Source of the DNA: Micromonospora sp. MH99
GTDB taxonomy: Bacteria > Actinomycetota > Actinomycetes > Mycobacteriales > Micromonosporaceae
Length of the DNA stretch: 40,312 nucleotides
Direction of reading: 5' to 3'
Assembly (NCBI RefSeq): GCF_021442385.1
Contig: NZ_MUZA01000059.1
Coordinates: 1 to 40,312, forward strand
Shown in pieces: positions 31,277 through 40,312 of this stretch (the first letter of the stretch is position 1; each line of letters opens with the position of its first letter). Under the pieces are notes generated by a model. It ran no database searches, was not told the DNA's origin, and saw only the letters and a list, made by a program, of their open reading frames with translations. The translations under genes were made by a program, and so were the position numbers.

Positions 31277-31537
31277 TCAGGTGCCGCTGTTCAGCTGGAG
31301 ACGGAGCCAGAGCCCCAGCCCGACGATCGCCGCGAACCAGACGACACCCACCAGAACGGTGTAACGGTCCAGGTTCTTCTCGGCCACCGAGGAGCCGGCG
31401 AGGCTGGAGCTGACGCCACCGCCGAACATGCTCGACAACCCGCCACCCTTACCGCGGTGCAGCAGGATGAGCAGGGTGAGCAGGATGCTCGTGATGACCA
31501 GCAACACGATCAACGTGTATGCGAACCAGATCGGCAT
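31277..31537 (-). CDS. secG: SecG preprotein translocase subunit
   Basis: This 86-residue SecG is the small subunit of the SecYEG protein export channel. Two membrane helices (about 6-25 and 59-80) flank the conserved cytoplasmic loop LHRGKGGGLSSMFGGG, with the GGGLSS motif of the family. ATG at 31537 has AGAGGA upstream. It is last in the gap-pgk-tpiA-secG cluster, a linkage common in Gram-positive bacteria. It is 95 nt from tpiA. Confidence 0.95.
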   Translation of the reverse strand: MPIWFAYTLIVLLVITSILLTLLILLHRGKGGGLSSMFGGGVSSSLAGSSVAEKNLDRYTVLVGVVWFAAIVGLGLWLRLQLNSGT

Positions 31538-31632
31538 GGCTGGGGGCAGTCCTCTCGTAGCGATCCTCGCCCGGACAGGTCGGGCACGGCGGCACCGGCC
31601 GGTGGACGGGCGGTGTCCAGGATAGCGAGCGA

Positions 31633-32424
31633 TCAGCGAGCGATGTGCTCGGGGAACCGGCAGATCTGCGCGAATTCTTCGGCGTCCAGGCTGGCGCCAC
31701 CCACCAGGCCACCGTCCACGTCCGGCTGGCCCATGATCAAGGCGACGTTGGACGCCTTGACCGAGCCGCCGTAGAGGACCCGGACCGCGTCGGCGGTCTC
31801 GGCGTCGAAGCGCTCCGCCAGCCGCTGGCGGACCGCGCCGCAGACCTCCTGCGCGTCCTCGGGCGTCGCGGTCTTGCCGGTGCCGATCGCCCAGACCGGC
31901 TCGTACGCGATGACGACCTGGCGCACCTGCTCGGCCGTGAGCCCGGCGAGGCCCCCGTCGAGCTGGTCGGCGCAGTGCGCCACGTGGGTGCCCTGCTCGC
32001 GGACGTCCAGCCCCTCCCCCACGCAGAGGATCGGGGTCAGGCCGTGCGCGAGCGCCGCCTTCACCTTCGCGTTGACCACCCCGTCGTCCTCGTGGTGGTA
32101 GGCCCGCCGCTCGGAGTGCCCGACCACCACGTACGTGCAGCCGAGCTTGGCGAGCATCGCGCCGGAGATGTCCCCGGTGTACGCGCCGGAGGCGTGCGGG
32201 GAGAGGTCCTGCCCGCCGTAGCCGATCAGCAGCTTGTCGCCGTCCACAGCCGTCTGCACGGTGCGCAGGTCGGTGAACGGCGGCAGCACCACCGTCTCGA
32301 CCTCGGTGAGCTGCTTCTCGGTGAGGCTCGCGGCCAGCTTCTGCACGAGCAGGTTGGCCTCGAGGTGGTTGAGGTTCATCTTCCAGTTGCCGGCCATCAA
32401 CGGCCGGCGGGTCGTGCTCGCCAT
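31633..32424 (-). CDS. tpiA: Triosephosphate isomerase
   Basis: This 263-residue TIM-barrel enzyme interconverts dihydroxyacetone phosphate and glyceraldehyde 3-phosphate. Lys15 lies in MAGNWKMN, the catalytic His in YVVVGHSERR and the catalytic Glu in IAYEPVWAIGTGKTAT. The phosphate-binding VLYGGSVKASN is near the end. ATG at 32424 lies 2 nt after the pgk stop, so its ribosome binding site is within pgk and translation is probably coupled. Confidence 0.96.
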   Translation of the reverse strand: MASTTRRPLMAGNWKMNLNHLEANLLVQKLAASLTEKQLTEVETVVLPPFTDLRTVQTAVDGDKLLIGYGGQDLSPHASGAYTGDISGAMLAKLGCTYVVVGHSERRAYHHEDDGVVNAKVKAALAHGLTPILCVGEGLDVREQGTHVAHCADQLDGGLAGLTAEQVRQVVIAYEPVWAIGTGKTATPEDAQEVCGAVRQRLAERFDAETADAVRVLYGGSVKASNVALIMGQPDVDGGLVGGASLDAEEFAQICRFPEHIAR

Positions 32425-32426
32425 GC

Positions 32427-33622
32427 TCAGTTCTCCAGGGCCGCGATGCCGGGGAGGGTCTTGCCCTCCAGGTACTCCAGGGAGGCGCCGCCGCCGGTGG
32501 AGATGTGACCGAAGCTCGATTCGTCCAGGCCCAACGCCCGCACCGCCGCGGCGGAGTCGCCGCCACCGACGACGCTGAACGCGTCGGCCTTGGTGATCGC
32601 CTCGGCGATCCCCCGGGTGCCGGCCGCGAACGCCGCCATCTCGAACACGCCCATCGGGCCGTTCCAGAAGATCGTCTTCGCCTGCGACAGGGCGGCGGCG
32701 AAGCCGGCGACCGTCTCCGGGCCGATGTCCAGACCGAGCCGGTGGCTCGGGATGCCGTCGACGCGGACCGTGTCGTGCGCGGCGTCCGGGGCGAACGCGT
32801 CCGCGACCACCACGTCGACCGGCAGCATGATCTTGCCGCCGGAGCGCTCCAGCAGGTTGCGGCAGGTCTCGACCATGTCCTTCTCCAGCAGCGAGGTGCC
32901 CACCTCCAGGCCCTGGGCCTTGAGGAAGGTGAAGCACATCCCGCCGCCGATGAGCAGCCGGTCGACAGTCGGCAGCAGCGCCTCGATCACCGCGAGCTTG
33001 TCGGAGACCTTGGAACCGCCCAGCACCACCACGTACGGCCGCTCGGGCTCGCTGGTGAGCTTGGAGAGCACCTCGACCTCACGCAGCACCAGCCGGCCGG
33101 CCACGTGCGGCAGCCGCGCCGGCACGTCGTAGACGCTGGCGTGCTTGCGGTGCACGGCGCCGAACGCGTCGTCCACGTACGCGTCGCCGAACGCGGCGAG
33201 CTGATCGGCGAAGGCGCCCCGCTCGGCCTCGTCCTTGCTGGTCTCCCCCGCGTTGAAACGCAGGTTCTCCAGCAGGGCGACCTGGCCGTCGGCCAGGCCC
33301 GCGACGGTGGAGCGGGCCGAGTCGCCGACCGTGTCGGTGGCGAAGTGCACCGGAGCGCCGAGCAGCTCACCGAGCCGCCCGGCGACCGGGCTCAGGCTGA
33401 ACTGCGGGTCCGGCGTGCCCTTCGGGCGGCCCAGGTGCGAGCAGACGACCACCTTCGCGCCGGCCTCGACCAGCGCACCGAGGGTCGGCAGCACCGCGCG
33501 GATGCGCCCGTCGTCCGTGATGGCGCCGGACTGCTTGTCGAGCGGGACGTTCAGGTCGGCGCGCACCAGCACGCGCCGACCCGACACCCCCTCGGCGAGC
33601 AGGTCGTCGAGGGTCCGGATGC

Positions 33623-33626
<4 letters not shown>
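32427..33626 (-). CDS. pgk: Phosphoglycerate kinase
   Basis: This 399-residue two-domain kinase converts 1,3-bisphosphoglycerate and ADP to 3-phosphoglycerate and ATP. The RVLVRADLNVP motif near 17-27, the substrate-binding SHLGRPKG, the KVSDK segment of the hinge, and the nucleotide loop SVVGGGDSAAAV are all present. GTG at 33626 overlaps the gap stop by 4 nt (GTGA), so Pgk synthesis is coupled to that of the enzyme that supplies its substrate. Confidence 0.96.
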
Positions 33627-34627
<1,001 letters not shown>

Positions 34628-34815
34628 AGGTCCCATCTCCTCGCGTTCTGGTCTGCCGGCTTCAGACAACGGGCCGGCGGAGTGGTGTGCGCCGACCGTT
34701 GGAGCCGGCCGTTGACGGTTCGTCTCGGCACCCCGCCGCGGTCTGAGGACCTGACCGCCCGAGGCGGTAAGCACGACGAGGAGTGCCTGTGTCGGCCCCC
34801 TTGCCGTACTCAGCG

Positions 34816-34821
34816 ACCTTA
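34816..34821 (-). promoter_or_regulatory. Putative -10 element for the gap operon with a long leader
   Basis: TAAGGT on the minus strand fits TANNNT. It would produce a 5' leader of about 180 nt before gap. That leader contains a small hairpin ACCGCC-CGA-GGCGGT (34754-34768). The -35 is weak, so other sites in this 261-nt spacer are possible. Confidence 0.3.
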
Positions 34822-34843
34822 TCCGAGCGCGTGAGAGCACGCC

Positions 34844-34866
34844 GCGCCGGGGCGTGGTCCCGGCGC
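34844..34866 (-). terminator. Hairpin terminator after whiA
   Basis: GCGCCGGG (34844-34851) and CCCGGCGC (34859-34866) form a perfect 8-bp stem 23 nt beyond the whiA stop. No U-tract follows. It separates the rapZ-yvcK-whiA unit from the gap operon. Confidence 0.5.
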
Positions 34867-34888
34867 ACCGTACGGCCCCACCGTCCTA

Positions 34889-35869
34889 TCAGACCACGAG
34901 CATGTCGGGTGTGACGGCCGCTTCGGTATCCGGGATGCCGAGGTCCCGGGCCCGCTTGTCGGCCAGCGCCAGCAGACGGCGGATCCGTCCGGCGATGGCG
35001 TCCTTGGTCAGCGGAGGTTCGGCCAACGCGCCCAGCTCCTCCAGCGACGCCTGCCGGTGCTCCAGGCGCAGCCTCCCCGCGTCGGTGAGGTGGTTGGGCG
35101 CCTCGTCGGCAAGGATCTCCAGCGCCCGGGTCACCCGGGCCGCGGCGGCGACGGCGGCACGCGCCGAGCGGCGCAGGTTGGCGTCGTCGAAGTTGGCCAG
35201 CCGGTTGGCGGTGGCCCGCACCTCGCGGCGGACCCGTCGCTCCTCCCAGGCCAGCACGCTGGAGTGCGCGCCGATGCGGGTGAGCAGCGCGGCGATGGCG
35301 TCGCCGTCCTTGACCACCACCCGGTCCACCCCGCGCACCTCGCGGTTCTTCGCGGTGATGCCGATCCGCCGGGCCGCGCCGACCAGCGCCAGCGCCGACT
35401 CCGGCCCCGGGCAGGTGATCTCCAGCGCGCTGGAGCGGCCGGGCTCGGTGAGCGAGCCGTGCGCCATGAACGCTCCCCGCCACGCCGAGACCGCGCAGCA
35501 GACGTTTGCCGCCACCACGTGCGGGGGCAGCCCGCGCACCGGCCGACCGCGCACGTCCAGCAGGCCGGTCTGCCGCGCGAGCGCCTCACCGTCCTTGACC
35601 ACGCGGACTATGAAGTGGCTGCCCTTGCGCAGCCCACCGGACGCCAGCACGTGGATCTCGCTGGGGTAGCCGTAGACCTCCGCGATCTCCCGGCGCAGCC
35701 GACGCGCCACCGCGCCGGTGTCCAGCTCAGCCTCCACCACCACACGGCCGGAGACGATGTGCAGCCCGCCGGCGAAGCGCAGCAGCGCCGCCATCTCCGC
35801 CCGCCGACAGCAGGGCTTGGGCACGTCGACCCGACTCAGCTCGTCCTTGACCGCAGCCGTCATCGCCAT
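34889..35869 (-). CDS. whiA: Sporulation/cell-division regulator WhiA
   Basis: This 326-residue WhiA has an N-terminal degenerate LAGLIDADG homing-endonuclease fold and a C-terminal helix-turn-helix. In streptomycetes it activates sporulation septation genes together with WhiB. The start [14 protein letters not shown], the segment [26 protein letters not shown], the block [21 protein letters not shown] (here EERRVRREV...) and the tail [26 protein letters not shown] match the family closely. ATG at 35869 has GAGGGG 7 nt upstream. A 7-bp hairpin (35893-35909) lies in the 54-nt gap after yvcK. Confidence 0.95.
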   Translation of the reverse strand: [326 protein letters not shown]

Positions 35870-35923
35870 TGTGCGTCCCCTCACGGACCTGTTCCGGCGT
35901 GTCGCCGGAGATTACGTACGTGT

Positions 35924-36976
35924 CTAACGATCGGCGCCCAGGACAGGCACCAGCGCGGCGCCCAGGGCAGCCGGATCATGGCGGGGAGTGCCGTCGGTGA
36001 CGGCGACGGGGGCGAGGACCAGGCGGGCACCCAGCGATTCTGCCGCACGTTCGACCGGTTCAGGGTCACCCACCGCCTTGGCGTCCGCGAGCACGAGATC
36101 GACCTTGAGTTCGGGCAGGTACCAGCGCAACGCCGCCAGATGATCGGCGACCGAGAGGCCGAGGGTCTCCTTCTCCGCGGCCAGGTTCAGCGTGACGAGC
36201 CGCCGGGCCGAGCTGGACACGATCGCGTCGGCCAGCTGCGGCACCAGCAGGTGCGGAAGAACACTCGTGTACCAGCTGCCCGGCCCGAAGATCAACCAGT
36301 CCGCCGCGCCGATCGCCGCCAGGGCCTCGGCGCAGGCCGCCGGGGCGGCCGGGGTGAGACGCAGCGACTCGACCCGCCCGGTGGTGACCGCCACCTGGTG
36401 CTGACCGCGTACGGTCCGCACCTCGTCGGGGGCGCTCGGGTCGGCGCCGCGCACCCGCGCCTCGATGCCTACCGGCTGGCGCGACATCGGCAGGACCCGC
36501 CCGACCGTGCCGAGCATCGCCCCGGCGTGTTCCAGCGCCGCCACCGGGTCGCCGAGCAGCTCCATGAGGCCGCAGAGCACCAGGTTGCCCACCGCGTGCC
36601 CGGCCAGGCCGTCGGAGCGCGCCGCCGGTTCCGCGCCGCGCGACTCCGGGCCGCCCGCCGCCGTCAGGTCCGCGTCGGTCCCGTCCCGCGGGGGTACGCC
36701 GACAGCCGGCACGGCGGCGAAGCGGTGCTGGAACAGACCGGCGCTGCGTCGGGTGGCCGGGTGGTCACCGGCCAGGGCCACCAGCGCCTGGCGCAGGTCA
36801 CCCGGGGGCAGGCCGCCCCGTTCGGCGCGCAGCCGGCCGCTGGAACCGCCGTCGTCGCCGACCGTGACCACCGCGGTGATGTCCAGGTCGAGTTCGGGGG
36901 CGCAGTGGCGCAGCGCACGCAGCGACGCGGACAGCCCGTGCCCTCCGCCGAAGGCGACCACCCGACGCGCCGTCAT
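35924..36976 (-). CDS. yvcK: YvcK family UDP-sugar-binding protein (gluconeogenesis factor)
   Basis: This 350-residue protein is of the YvcK/CofD-like family. YvcK binds UDP-N-acetylglucosamine and links central metabolism to cell wall synthesis. The VVAFGGGHGLSASLRAL start, TAVVTVGDDGGSSGRLR, the LPPGDLRQAL segment and the later IFGPGSWYTSVLPHLLVP are diagnostic. ATG at 36976 overlaps the rapZ stop by 4 nt (ATGA). It is followed by whiA in the conserved rapZ-yvcK-whiA order. Confidence 0.93.
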   Translation of the reverse strand: MTARRVVAFGGGHGLSASLRALRHCAPELDLDITAVVTVGDDGGSSGRLRAERGGLPPGDLRQALVALAGDHPATRRSAGLFQHRFAAVPAVGVPPRDGTDADLTAAGGPESRGAEPAARSDGLAGHAVGNLVLCGLMELLGDPVAALEHAGAMLGTVGRVLPMSRQPVGIEARVRGADPSAPDEVRTVRGQHQVAVTTGRVESLRLTPAAPAACAEALAAIGAADWLIFGPGSWYTSVLPHLLVPQLADAIVSSSARRLVTLNLAAEKETLGLSVADHLAALRWYLPELKVDLVLADAKAVGDPEPVERAAESLGARLVLAPVAVTDGTPRHDPAALGAALVPVLGADR

Positions 36977-37878
36977 TCCCGCCCCAGGTCGCGGTGCTGC
37001 GCGTTGGCGGCCAGCCCCGACTGGCGCAGCCGACCGGCCAGCTCCTCGGCGATGGCCACGCTGCGGTGTTTGCCGCCGGTGCAGCCCACGGCGACGGTCA
37101 GGTACCGCTTGCCCTCCCGCTCGAACCCGGTGGTGGTGGCGTTGACCAGGTCGGCGTACGAGGCGACGAAGGCGTCCGCGCCCTCCTGGCCCAGCACGTA
37201 CGCGCTGACCGCCTCCTCCCGACCGGTGTGCTCGCGCAGCTCCGGCACCCAGTACGGGTTGGGCAGGAACCGGGCGTCCAGCACGAAGTCGGCGTCCGGC
37301 GGCAGTCCGTACTTGAAGCCGAACGACAGCACGGTGACCCGCAGCCGGCGGGCGTCCTCGCCGCCGAACAGCTCCTCGATGCGCCGACGCAGCTGGTTGA
37401 CGTTCAGGTGGCTGGTGTCGATGATCACGTCGGCCTGGTCGCGGGCCTCCTCCAACAGCCCGCGCTCCACGGCGATGCCGTCGGCCAGCCGCCCGTCGCC
37501 CTGCAACGGGTGCGAACGCCGGACGCTCTCGAAGCGCCGGATCAGCACCTCGTCGTCGGCGTCGACGAACACCACCCGGGGCGAGAAGCCCCGCTCCTTG
37601 AGTTCGCGGATCGCCCCGGCCAGGTCGGTGGAGAAGGCCCGCGAACGGACGTCCAGGACCATCGCCGTACGCCGGGCCGCGCCGCCGGCCTTGAACGCCA
37701 GCTCGGCCATGTCGAGCATGAGCGCCTGCGGCAGATTGTCCACGACGTAGTAGCCGACGTTCTCCAACGCCCGCGCGACGGTGCTGCGACCGCCACCGGA
37801 CAACCCGGTGACCACCACCAGAGTGGTCTCCGACTCGGCCGCCGGCTGCCCGTCACCGGCTGTGTGCGCCTCGCTCAC
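36973..37878 (-). CDS. rapZ: RapZ nucleotide-binding protein
   Basis: This 301-residue RapZ family P-loop protein has an actinobacterial P-loop GLSGGGRST at 25-33, with Arg instead of the usual Lys, as I recall for Streptomyces homologues. VDNLPQALM, VRRSHPLQGDGR, SFGFKYGLPPDADFVLDARFLPNPYW and the C-terminal VAVGCTGGKHRSVAIAEEL follow. In E. coli RapZ controls glmZ RNA and amino-sugar synthesis. The target in actinobacteria is not established. GTG at 37878 has GGGGG upstream. An in-frame start at 37929 is possible but poorly supported. Confidence 0.93.
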   Translation of the reverse strand: MSEAHTAGDGQPAAESETTLVVVTGLSGGGRSTVARALENVGYYVVDNLPQALMLDMAELAFKAGGAARRTAMVLDVRSRAFSTDLAGAIRELKERGFSPRVVFVDADDEVLIRRFESVRRSHPLQGDGRLADGIAVERGLLEEARDQADVIIDTSHLNVNQLRRRIEELFGGEDARRLRVTVLSFGFKYGLPPDADFVLDARFLPNPYWVPELREHTGREEAVSAYVLGQEGADAFVASYADLVNATTTGFEREGKRYLTVAVGCTGGKHRSVAIAEELAGRLRQSGLAANAQHRDLGRE

Positions 37879-38226
37879 CCGTACCCCCAAGCCGTGGCGC
37901 CGCGGCCGCCATCGGCCGCGATTGGTCAATCAGCGACTCTATCCCGCCGGCCGACGCCGGGTCGGGCGCGTCCGCTCCCGGGTAGCGCGGGTCGCCCTCC
38001 CGACAGGCCGCACCCTTGGCGGCTGTCAGTAGCCATCTGTGCGCTTCGCGCGATCGCCGCAGGTCAGGGCCGACATTCCGGAGGTCTCCGCCGAGCAACG
38101 TACGGGGTTGGGGCCGCTTCGCCCCGCCGAGCGGCCCGGCCGACCGGTCCAGCTGACCGCTCGCCCGTCCGGTGTGCCCGGGTGCGCCGAGCGAGTGGTG
38201 TCGGGGTCGGCTCGTAGACTCCGCGG
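37879..38226. other. Spacer between divergent rapZ and recQ
   Basis: No gene is evident in these 348 nt. The sequence holds GATTG-GT-CAATC (37920-37931), a minus-strand -10-like TAGAGT at 37936-37941 that may serve rapZ, and two hairpins. One hairpin is GACAG.CCGC/GCGG.CTGTC at about 38002-38027. The other is GGGCCGCT/AGCGGCCC (38111-38118 and 38130-38137). The recQ -10 box lies at its right end. Confidence 0.45.
38215..38220 (+). promoter_or_regulatory. Putative -10 element of a leaderless promoter for recQ
   Basis: TAGACT fits TANNNT and ends 6 nt before the recQ ATG, with no ribosome binding site between them. The arrangement parallels that before the CadD-like gene, sufR and ctaA. The -35 is not recognisable. 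Confidence 0.4.
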
Positions 38227-40068
38227 ATGGCTTCCCCCACCGACGTGCGAGCCGAGGCCGCGCTGGACGCGCTGCGCCGGGTGTTCGGCTACGACGCCTT
38301 CCGCGGTTTCCAGCAGCAGGTCATCGACCATGTCGTCGCCGGTGGCGACGCGCTGGTGCTGATGCCCACCGGTGGCGGCAAGTCGCTGTGCTACCAGATC
38401 CCGGCCCTGGTCCGCGATGGTGTCGCGGTCGTCATCTCCCCGCTGATCGCGCTCATGCAGGACCAGGTGGACGCGCTCACCGCGGTAGGTGTCCGCGCCG
38501 GCTTCCTCAACTCCACCCAGACCCTGGACGCCCGGCGGCGGGTGGAGGCCGCGTTCGTCGCCGGCGAGCTGGACCTGCTCTATCTGGCCCCGGAGGCGCT
38601 CGGCGTCCGGTCCACCCTCGCCCTGCTCGACCGGGGGCGGATCTCCCTGTTCGCGATCGACGAGGCGCACTGCGTGTCCCAGTGGGGGCACGACTTCCGG
38701 CCCGACTACCTCGCGCTGTCGATGCTGCACGAACGCTGGCCGCAGGTCCCCCGGATCGCGCTGACCGCCACCGCGACGAGCGCCACCCGCCGCGAGATCG
38801 CGACCCGACTGGGGCTCGACGACGCCCGGCACTTCGTGGCCAGCTTCGACCGCCCCAACATCCAGTACCGGATCGTGCCCAAGCGGGAACCCCGCAAGCA
38901 GCTGCTGGCCCTGCTGCGCGACGAGCACCCCGGCGACGCCGGGATCGTCTACTGCCTGTCCCGCGCCTCGGTGGACAAGACCGCAGAGTTCCTCGTCGCC
39001 AACGGGGTCGCCGCCCTGCCGTACCACGCCGGTCTGGACGCGGCCACCCGCGCGGCCAACCAGCAACGCTTCCTGCGCGAGGACGGCCTGGTCATGGTGG
39101 CCACCATCGCCTTCGGGATGGGCATCGACAAGCCGGACGTACGCTTCGTCGCCCACCTCGATCTGCCCAAGTCCGTCGAGGGCTACTACCAGGAGACCGG
39201 CCGCGCGGGCCGCGACGGACTGCCGTCCACCGCCTGGCTGGCGTACGGCCTCCAGGACGTGGTCCAGCAGCGCAAGATGATCGAGACGTCCGACGGCGAC
39301 CTCGCGCACCGGCGCAACCTCGCCGCACACCTGGACGCGATGCTCGCGCTCTGCGAGACGGTCCGCTGCCGACGGGTGCAGCTGCTCGAGTACTTCGGCG
39401 AGACCACCCCGACGGCCTGCGGCAACTGCGACACCTGCCTCAACCCACCGGAGTCGTGGGACGGCACCGTCGCCGCCCAGAAGCTGCTCTCCGCCATCTT
39501 CCGCCTCGACCGCGAACGCAACCAGCGGTTCGGCGCCGGGCACTGCATCGACATCCTGCTCGGCAAGCAGACCGACAAGATCAGCCAGTACGGTCACGAC
39601 GCGCTGACCGTCTTCGGCATCGGCACGGAGTTGAGCGAGGCCGAGTGGCGGGGCGTGGTCCGGCAACTCCTCGCCGAGGGGCTGCTCGCCGTGGAGGGCG
39701 ACTACGGCACCCTCGCCCTGACCGAGGCCAGCGCCGACGTCCTGGGCCGCCGCCGCACCGTCACGATGCGCCGCGAGCCGGAGCGGCCGGTGTCGAGCCG
39801 GTCGTCGAAGCCGCGCGGCGCGGCCACCGTCGTCGCCGAGCTCACCCCGGCGGCCGCGTCGGTCTTCGAGCGGCTGCGCGCCTGGCGGGCGGCCACCGCC
39901 AAGGAGCAGGGCGTCCCGGCGTACGTCATCTTCCACGACGCCACCCTCCGGCAGATCGCGGGCGACGCGCCCACCTCGCTGGCCGAGCTGTCCCGGGTCA
40001 GCGGGGTCGGCGAGAACAAGCTCGCCAAGTACGGCGAGCAGATCCTGGCCGTCCTCGCGGCCGACTGA
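38227..40068 (+). CDS. recQ: ATP-dependent DNA helicase RecQ
   Basis: This 613-residue 3'-5' helicase acts in recombination and replication fork repair. Motif I is MPTGGGKS at 46-53, the DEAH box AIDEAHCVSQWGHDFRP begins at about 143, and helicase motifs V-VI are IAFGMGIDKPDVRFV and YYQETGRAGRDG. The RQC zinc site is CRRVQLLEYFGE...CGNCDTC near 380-405. A winged-helix region and a C-terminal HRDC domain (FERLRAWRAATAKEQGVPAYVIF to the end) follow, so the domain set is complete. ATG at 38227 follows a -10 box by 6 nt. It is followed by two tandem hairpins. Confidence 0.95.
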   Translation: MASPTDVRAEAALDALRRVFGYDAFRGFQQQVIDHVVAGGDALVLMPTGGGKSLCYQIPALVRDGVAVVISPLIALMQDQVDALTAVGVRAGFLNSTQTLDARRRVEAAFVAGELDLLYLAPEALGVRSTLALLDRGRISLFAIDEAHCVSQWGHDFRPDYLALSMLHERWPQVPRIALTATATSATRREIATRLGLDDARHFVASFDRPNIQYRIVPKREPRKQLLALLRDEHPGDAGIVYCLSRASVDKTAEFLVANGVAALPYHAGLDAATRAANQQRFLREDGLVMVATIAFGMGIDKPDVRFVAHLDLPKSVEGYYQETGRAGRDGLPSTAWLAYGLQDVVQQRKMIETSDGDLAHRRNLAAHLDAMLALCETVRCRRVQLLEYFGETTPTACGNCDTCLNPPESWDGTVAAQKLLSAIFRLDRERNQRFGAGHCIDILLGKQTDKISQYGHDALTVFGIGTELSEAEWRGVVRQLLAEGLLAVEGDYGTLALTEASADVLGRRRTVTMRREPERPVSSRSSKPRGAATVVAELTPAAASVFERLRAWRAATAKEQGVPAYVIFHDATLRQIAGDAPTSLAELSRVSGVGENKLAKYGEQILAVLAAD

Positions 40069-40078
40069 CCTGGACATG

Positions 40079-40168
40079 CGACAAGGGCCGGACCCCTGTG
40101 GTGGGGTCCGGCCCTTGTCGGATATGTGGCAAGGGCCGGACCCCACGATCGGGGTCCGGCCCTTGTCG
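40079..40168. terminator. Two tandem, nearly identical terminator hairpins
   Basis: Hairpin 1 has 18-bp perfect arms (40079-40096 and 40103-40120). Hairpin 2 has 15-bp arms of the same sequence (40130-40144 and 40151-40165), extended by wobble pairs. The copies are offset by 48 nt and differ mainly in their 6-nt loops. They lie between the convergent recQ and peptidase genes and probably terminate both. Confidence 0.85.
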
Positions 40169-40189
40169 GTTGGTGCGTTGGTGTGACGG

Positions 40190-40312
40190 TCAGCTGGTGG
40201 CGTAGCCGCGGGTGGCGATCCAGTCGGCGAGGTGGTCGACGGTGACCTGGTAGGAGGCGGTGTTGGGGTCGGCGGAGTCGGCGATGGTGACGGTGGTGCC
40301 GTTGTCGCGGTA
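40190..40312 (-). CDS. 3' end of a probable C39-like peptidase gene (partial)
   Basis: The minus strand from the window edge encodes 40 residues and a TGA at 40190-40192. The sequence begins YRDNGTTVTIADSADP and ends YQVTVDHLADWIATRGYATS. The pattern of a turn-rich strand followed by a final helix with WIATRGY resembles, to my recollection, the C-termini of secreted C39-family peptidases of actinomycetes. The catalytic residues would lie outside the window, so this assignment is tentative. Confidence 0.45.
   Translation of the reverse strand, partial: YRDNGTTVTIADSADPNTASYQVTVDHLADWIATRGYATS

Noticed and set aside
37853..38098. 81-codon minus-strand frame upstream of rapZ
   Set aside because: It overlaps the rapZ start in another frame, has no ribosome binding site and shows no recognisable sequence.

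Overview
The window is very GC-rich, with G or C at almost every third codon position. It uses many GTG starts and carries actinobacterial hallmark genes: rbpA, whiA, opcA, an acVLRF1-type release factor, and a SUF operon led by a SufR-type repressor. Gene content and protein sequences point to Micromonosporaceae, most likely Micromonospora or a close relative. This is ordinary chromosomal core sequence. I see no prophage, insertion sequence, CRISPR array, rRNA or tRNA.

Layout. 1-1.6 kb: an SDR-family protein coupled to a mismatch-specific DNA glycosylase. 1.6-9.3 kb: a heterodimer-type ABC exporter, a crotonase, a small HTH protein, a CadD-like transporter, an ABC-F ATPase, a membrane-anchored zinc metallopeptidase and two small alpha/beta-barrel proteins. 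9.4-10.8 kb: acVLRF1 and a LysE-type exporter. 11.2-18.2 kb (minus strand): sufR-sufB-sufD-Rieske-sufC-sufS-sufU-sufT, a complete iron-sulfur cluster assembly operon with stop/start overlaps at most junctions. 18.3-22.0 kb: heme A synthase ctaA, an ATP-grasp protein, a hypothetical protein and ctaB. ctaB makes heme O and ctaA converts it to heme A for cytochrome oxidase. 22.3-30.8 kb (plus strand): tkt-tal-pgi-zwf-opcA-pgl, the pentose phosphate pathway. 30.8-37.9 kb (minus strand): rapZ-yvcK-whiA, then gap-pgk-tpiA-secG, then rbpA. 38.2-40.1 kb: recQ, followed by two tandem hairpins and the 3' end of a probable C39-type peptidase.

The pentose phosphate and lower glycolytic operons converge on rbpA. 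Transketolase, transaldolase and Pgi return carbon to glycolysis, Zwf/OpcA/Pgl make NADPH, and Gap/Pgk/TpiA carry triose phosphates onward. SUF supplies Fe-S clusters, and CtaA/CtaB supply heme A for respiration.

I found no convincing new multi-gene system. The parts worth a second look lie mostly between genes: about 80-nt nested palindromes bounded by AAGATC/GATCTT, a different nested palindrome between convergent genes, a 14-codon mini-ORF that overlaps both the tal stop and the pgi start, a recurring TANNNT-6/7 nt-start pattern that suggests leaderless transcripts, duplicated terminators after recQ, and a duplicated 3' end of the ABC-F gene. No database was searched. All family names rest on motif and sequence recognition.
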